Under the pieces are notes generated by a model. It was not told the origin of the DNA. It ran no database searches and saw only the letters and a list, made by a program, of their open reading frames with translations. Of a stretch of DNA of 64,000 nucleotides, positions 63,930 to 64,000 are shown piece after piece (within the stretch, counting starts at the first letter, position 1; each line of letters begins with the position of its first letter). Both the position numbers and the translations under genes were made by a program. This DNA is from Oceanobacillus rekensis (GTDB lineage: Bacteria > Bacillota > Bacilli > Bacillales > Amphibacillaceae), in contig NZ_MTBQ01000005.1 in NCBI RefSeq assembly GCF_002153375.1, positions 62,001-126,000 on the forward strand. Reading direction: 5' to 3'.

Positions 63930-64000
63930 ATGGAGCAATTTTCTGATTCAAATCATAATCATGACAAAAAACCAGACCGCAAAGAAAAGAAATCATTAAC
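63930..64000 (+). CDS. Start of ABC permease gene (cut by window end)
   Basis: ATG at 63930 with GGGGAGGTG upstream. The 23 visible codons (MEQFSDSNHNHDKKPDRKEK...) are a polar N-terminal tail as found on MalF-type sugar permeases. Identity rests on position after the binding protein. Confidence 0.6.
   Translation, partial: MEQFSDSNHNHDKKPDRKEKKSL

Overview
The window looks like chromosome of a low-GC, motile, spore-former-type Firmicute in the Bacillaceae. The Oceanobacillus/Virgibacillus/Lentibacillus side of the family seems plausible, but I cannot assign a genus. The evidence is AT-rich sequence, strong AGGAGG ribosome binding sites, frequent TTG starts, a SigD-type flagellin promoter, CcpA cre-like sites and Bacillus-style protein families. 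No rRNA, tRNA or CRISPR array was seen.

Layout. 0.6-3.3 kb holds two zinc-ribbon membrane proteins (TcaA-like and a five-helix partner). 3.5-6.6 kb holds a heptad-repeat coiled-coil protein, a NERD protein, a GC-rich 42-bp tandem repeat and a LysM-NlpC/P60 wall hydrolase. 7.0-30.1 kb is a large exopolysaccharide/capsule locus. It starts with Wzz-type adaptor, BY-kinase, two CpsB-type phosphatase paralogues (the first has lost metal ligands) and two LuxR-type regulators (the second has a degenerate receiver). It continues with a PglF/EpsC-type dehydratase, glycosyltransferases, Wzx, Wzy, a UDP-uronate pathway, a PglC-type initiating transferase, a ruined PglD gene and a DegT aminotransferase. 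It ends with a winged-helix regulator at a 33-bp palindrome, an intact PglD-type acyltransferase, a 3-hydroxyacyl-CoA dehydrogenase and a thiolase. I infer an amino sugar carrying an N-acyl group made by the last enzymes, perhaps 3-hydroxybutyryl.

30.1-55.6 kb is an accessory region. It carries about 25 copies of a short GC-rich dispersed repeat. Between or against the copies lie fragments of genes: a TIM-barrel protein, a zinc-ribbon protein, the 3' end of a UDP-glucose dehydrogenase and the 3' end of an argininosuccinate-lyase-like gene. Functional genes there include an endolysin-like amidase, a GPH sugar symporter behind a cre-overlapped promoter, a CHRD protein between two IS21-like ends, CstA, and a sigma factor next to a DnaD-type replication protein. 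The flagellin locus has a SigD promoter, a broken csrA, a hag leader with a CsrA-type hairpin, and a group I intron in the hag 3' end. A second, decayed copy of the intron tail lies downstream, and a ComEC-like MBL-fold gene sits between the two copies. 49.6-54.8 kb is a four-gene cassette of unrecognised proteins with membrane segments, an SH3 domain and a Ca-binding acidic repeat protein.

56-64 kb returns to ordinary genes: a sugar-isomerase-like TIM barrel (the intact parent of the fragment at 31.2 kb), a TolB-like membrane protein, LspA, and an ASL-family lyase (parent of the fragment at 55.2 kb). That lyase is divergently paired with a ROK repressor and a sugar ABC transporter that runs off the end. 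Matching operators lie in front of the lyase and of the repressor.
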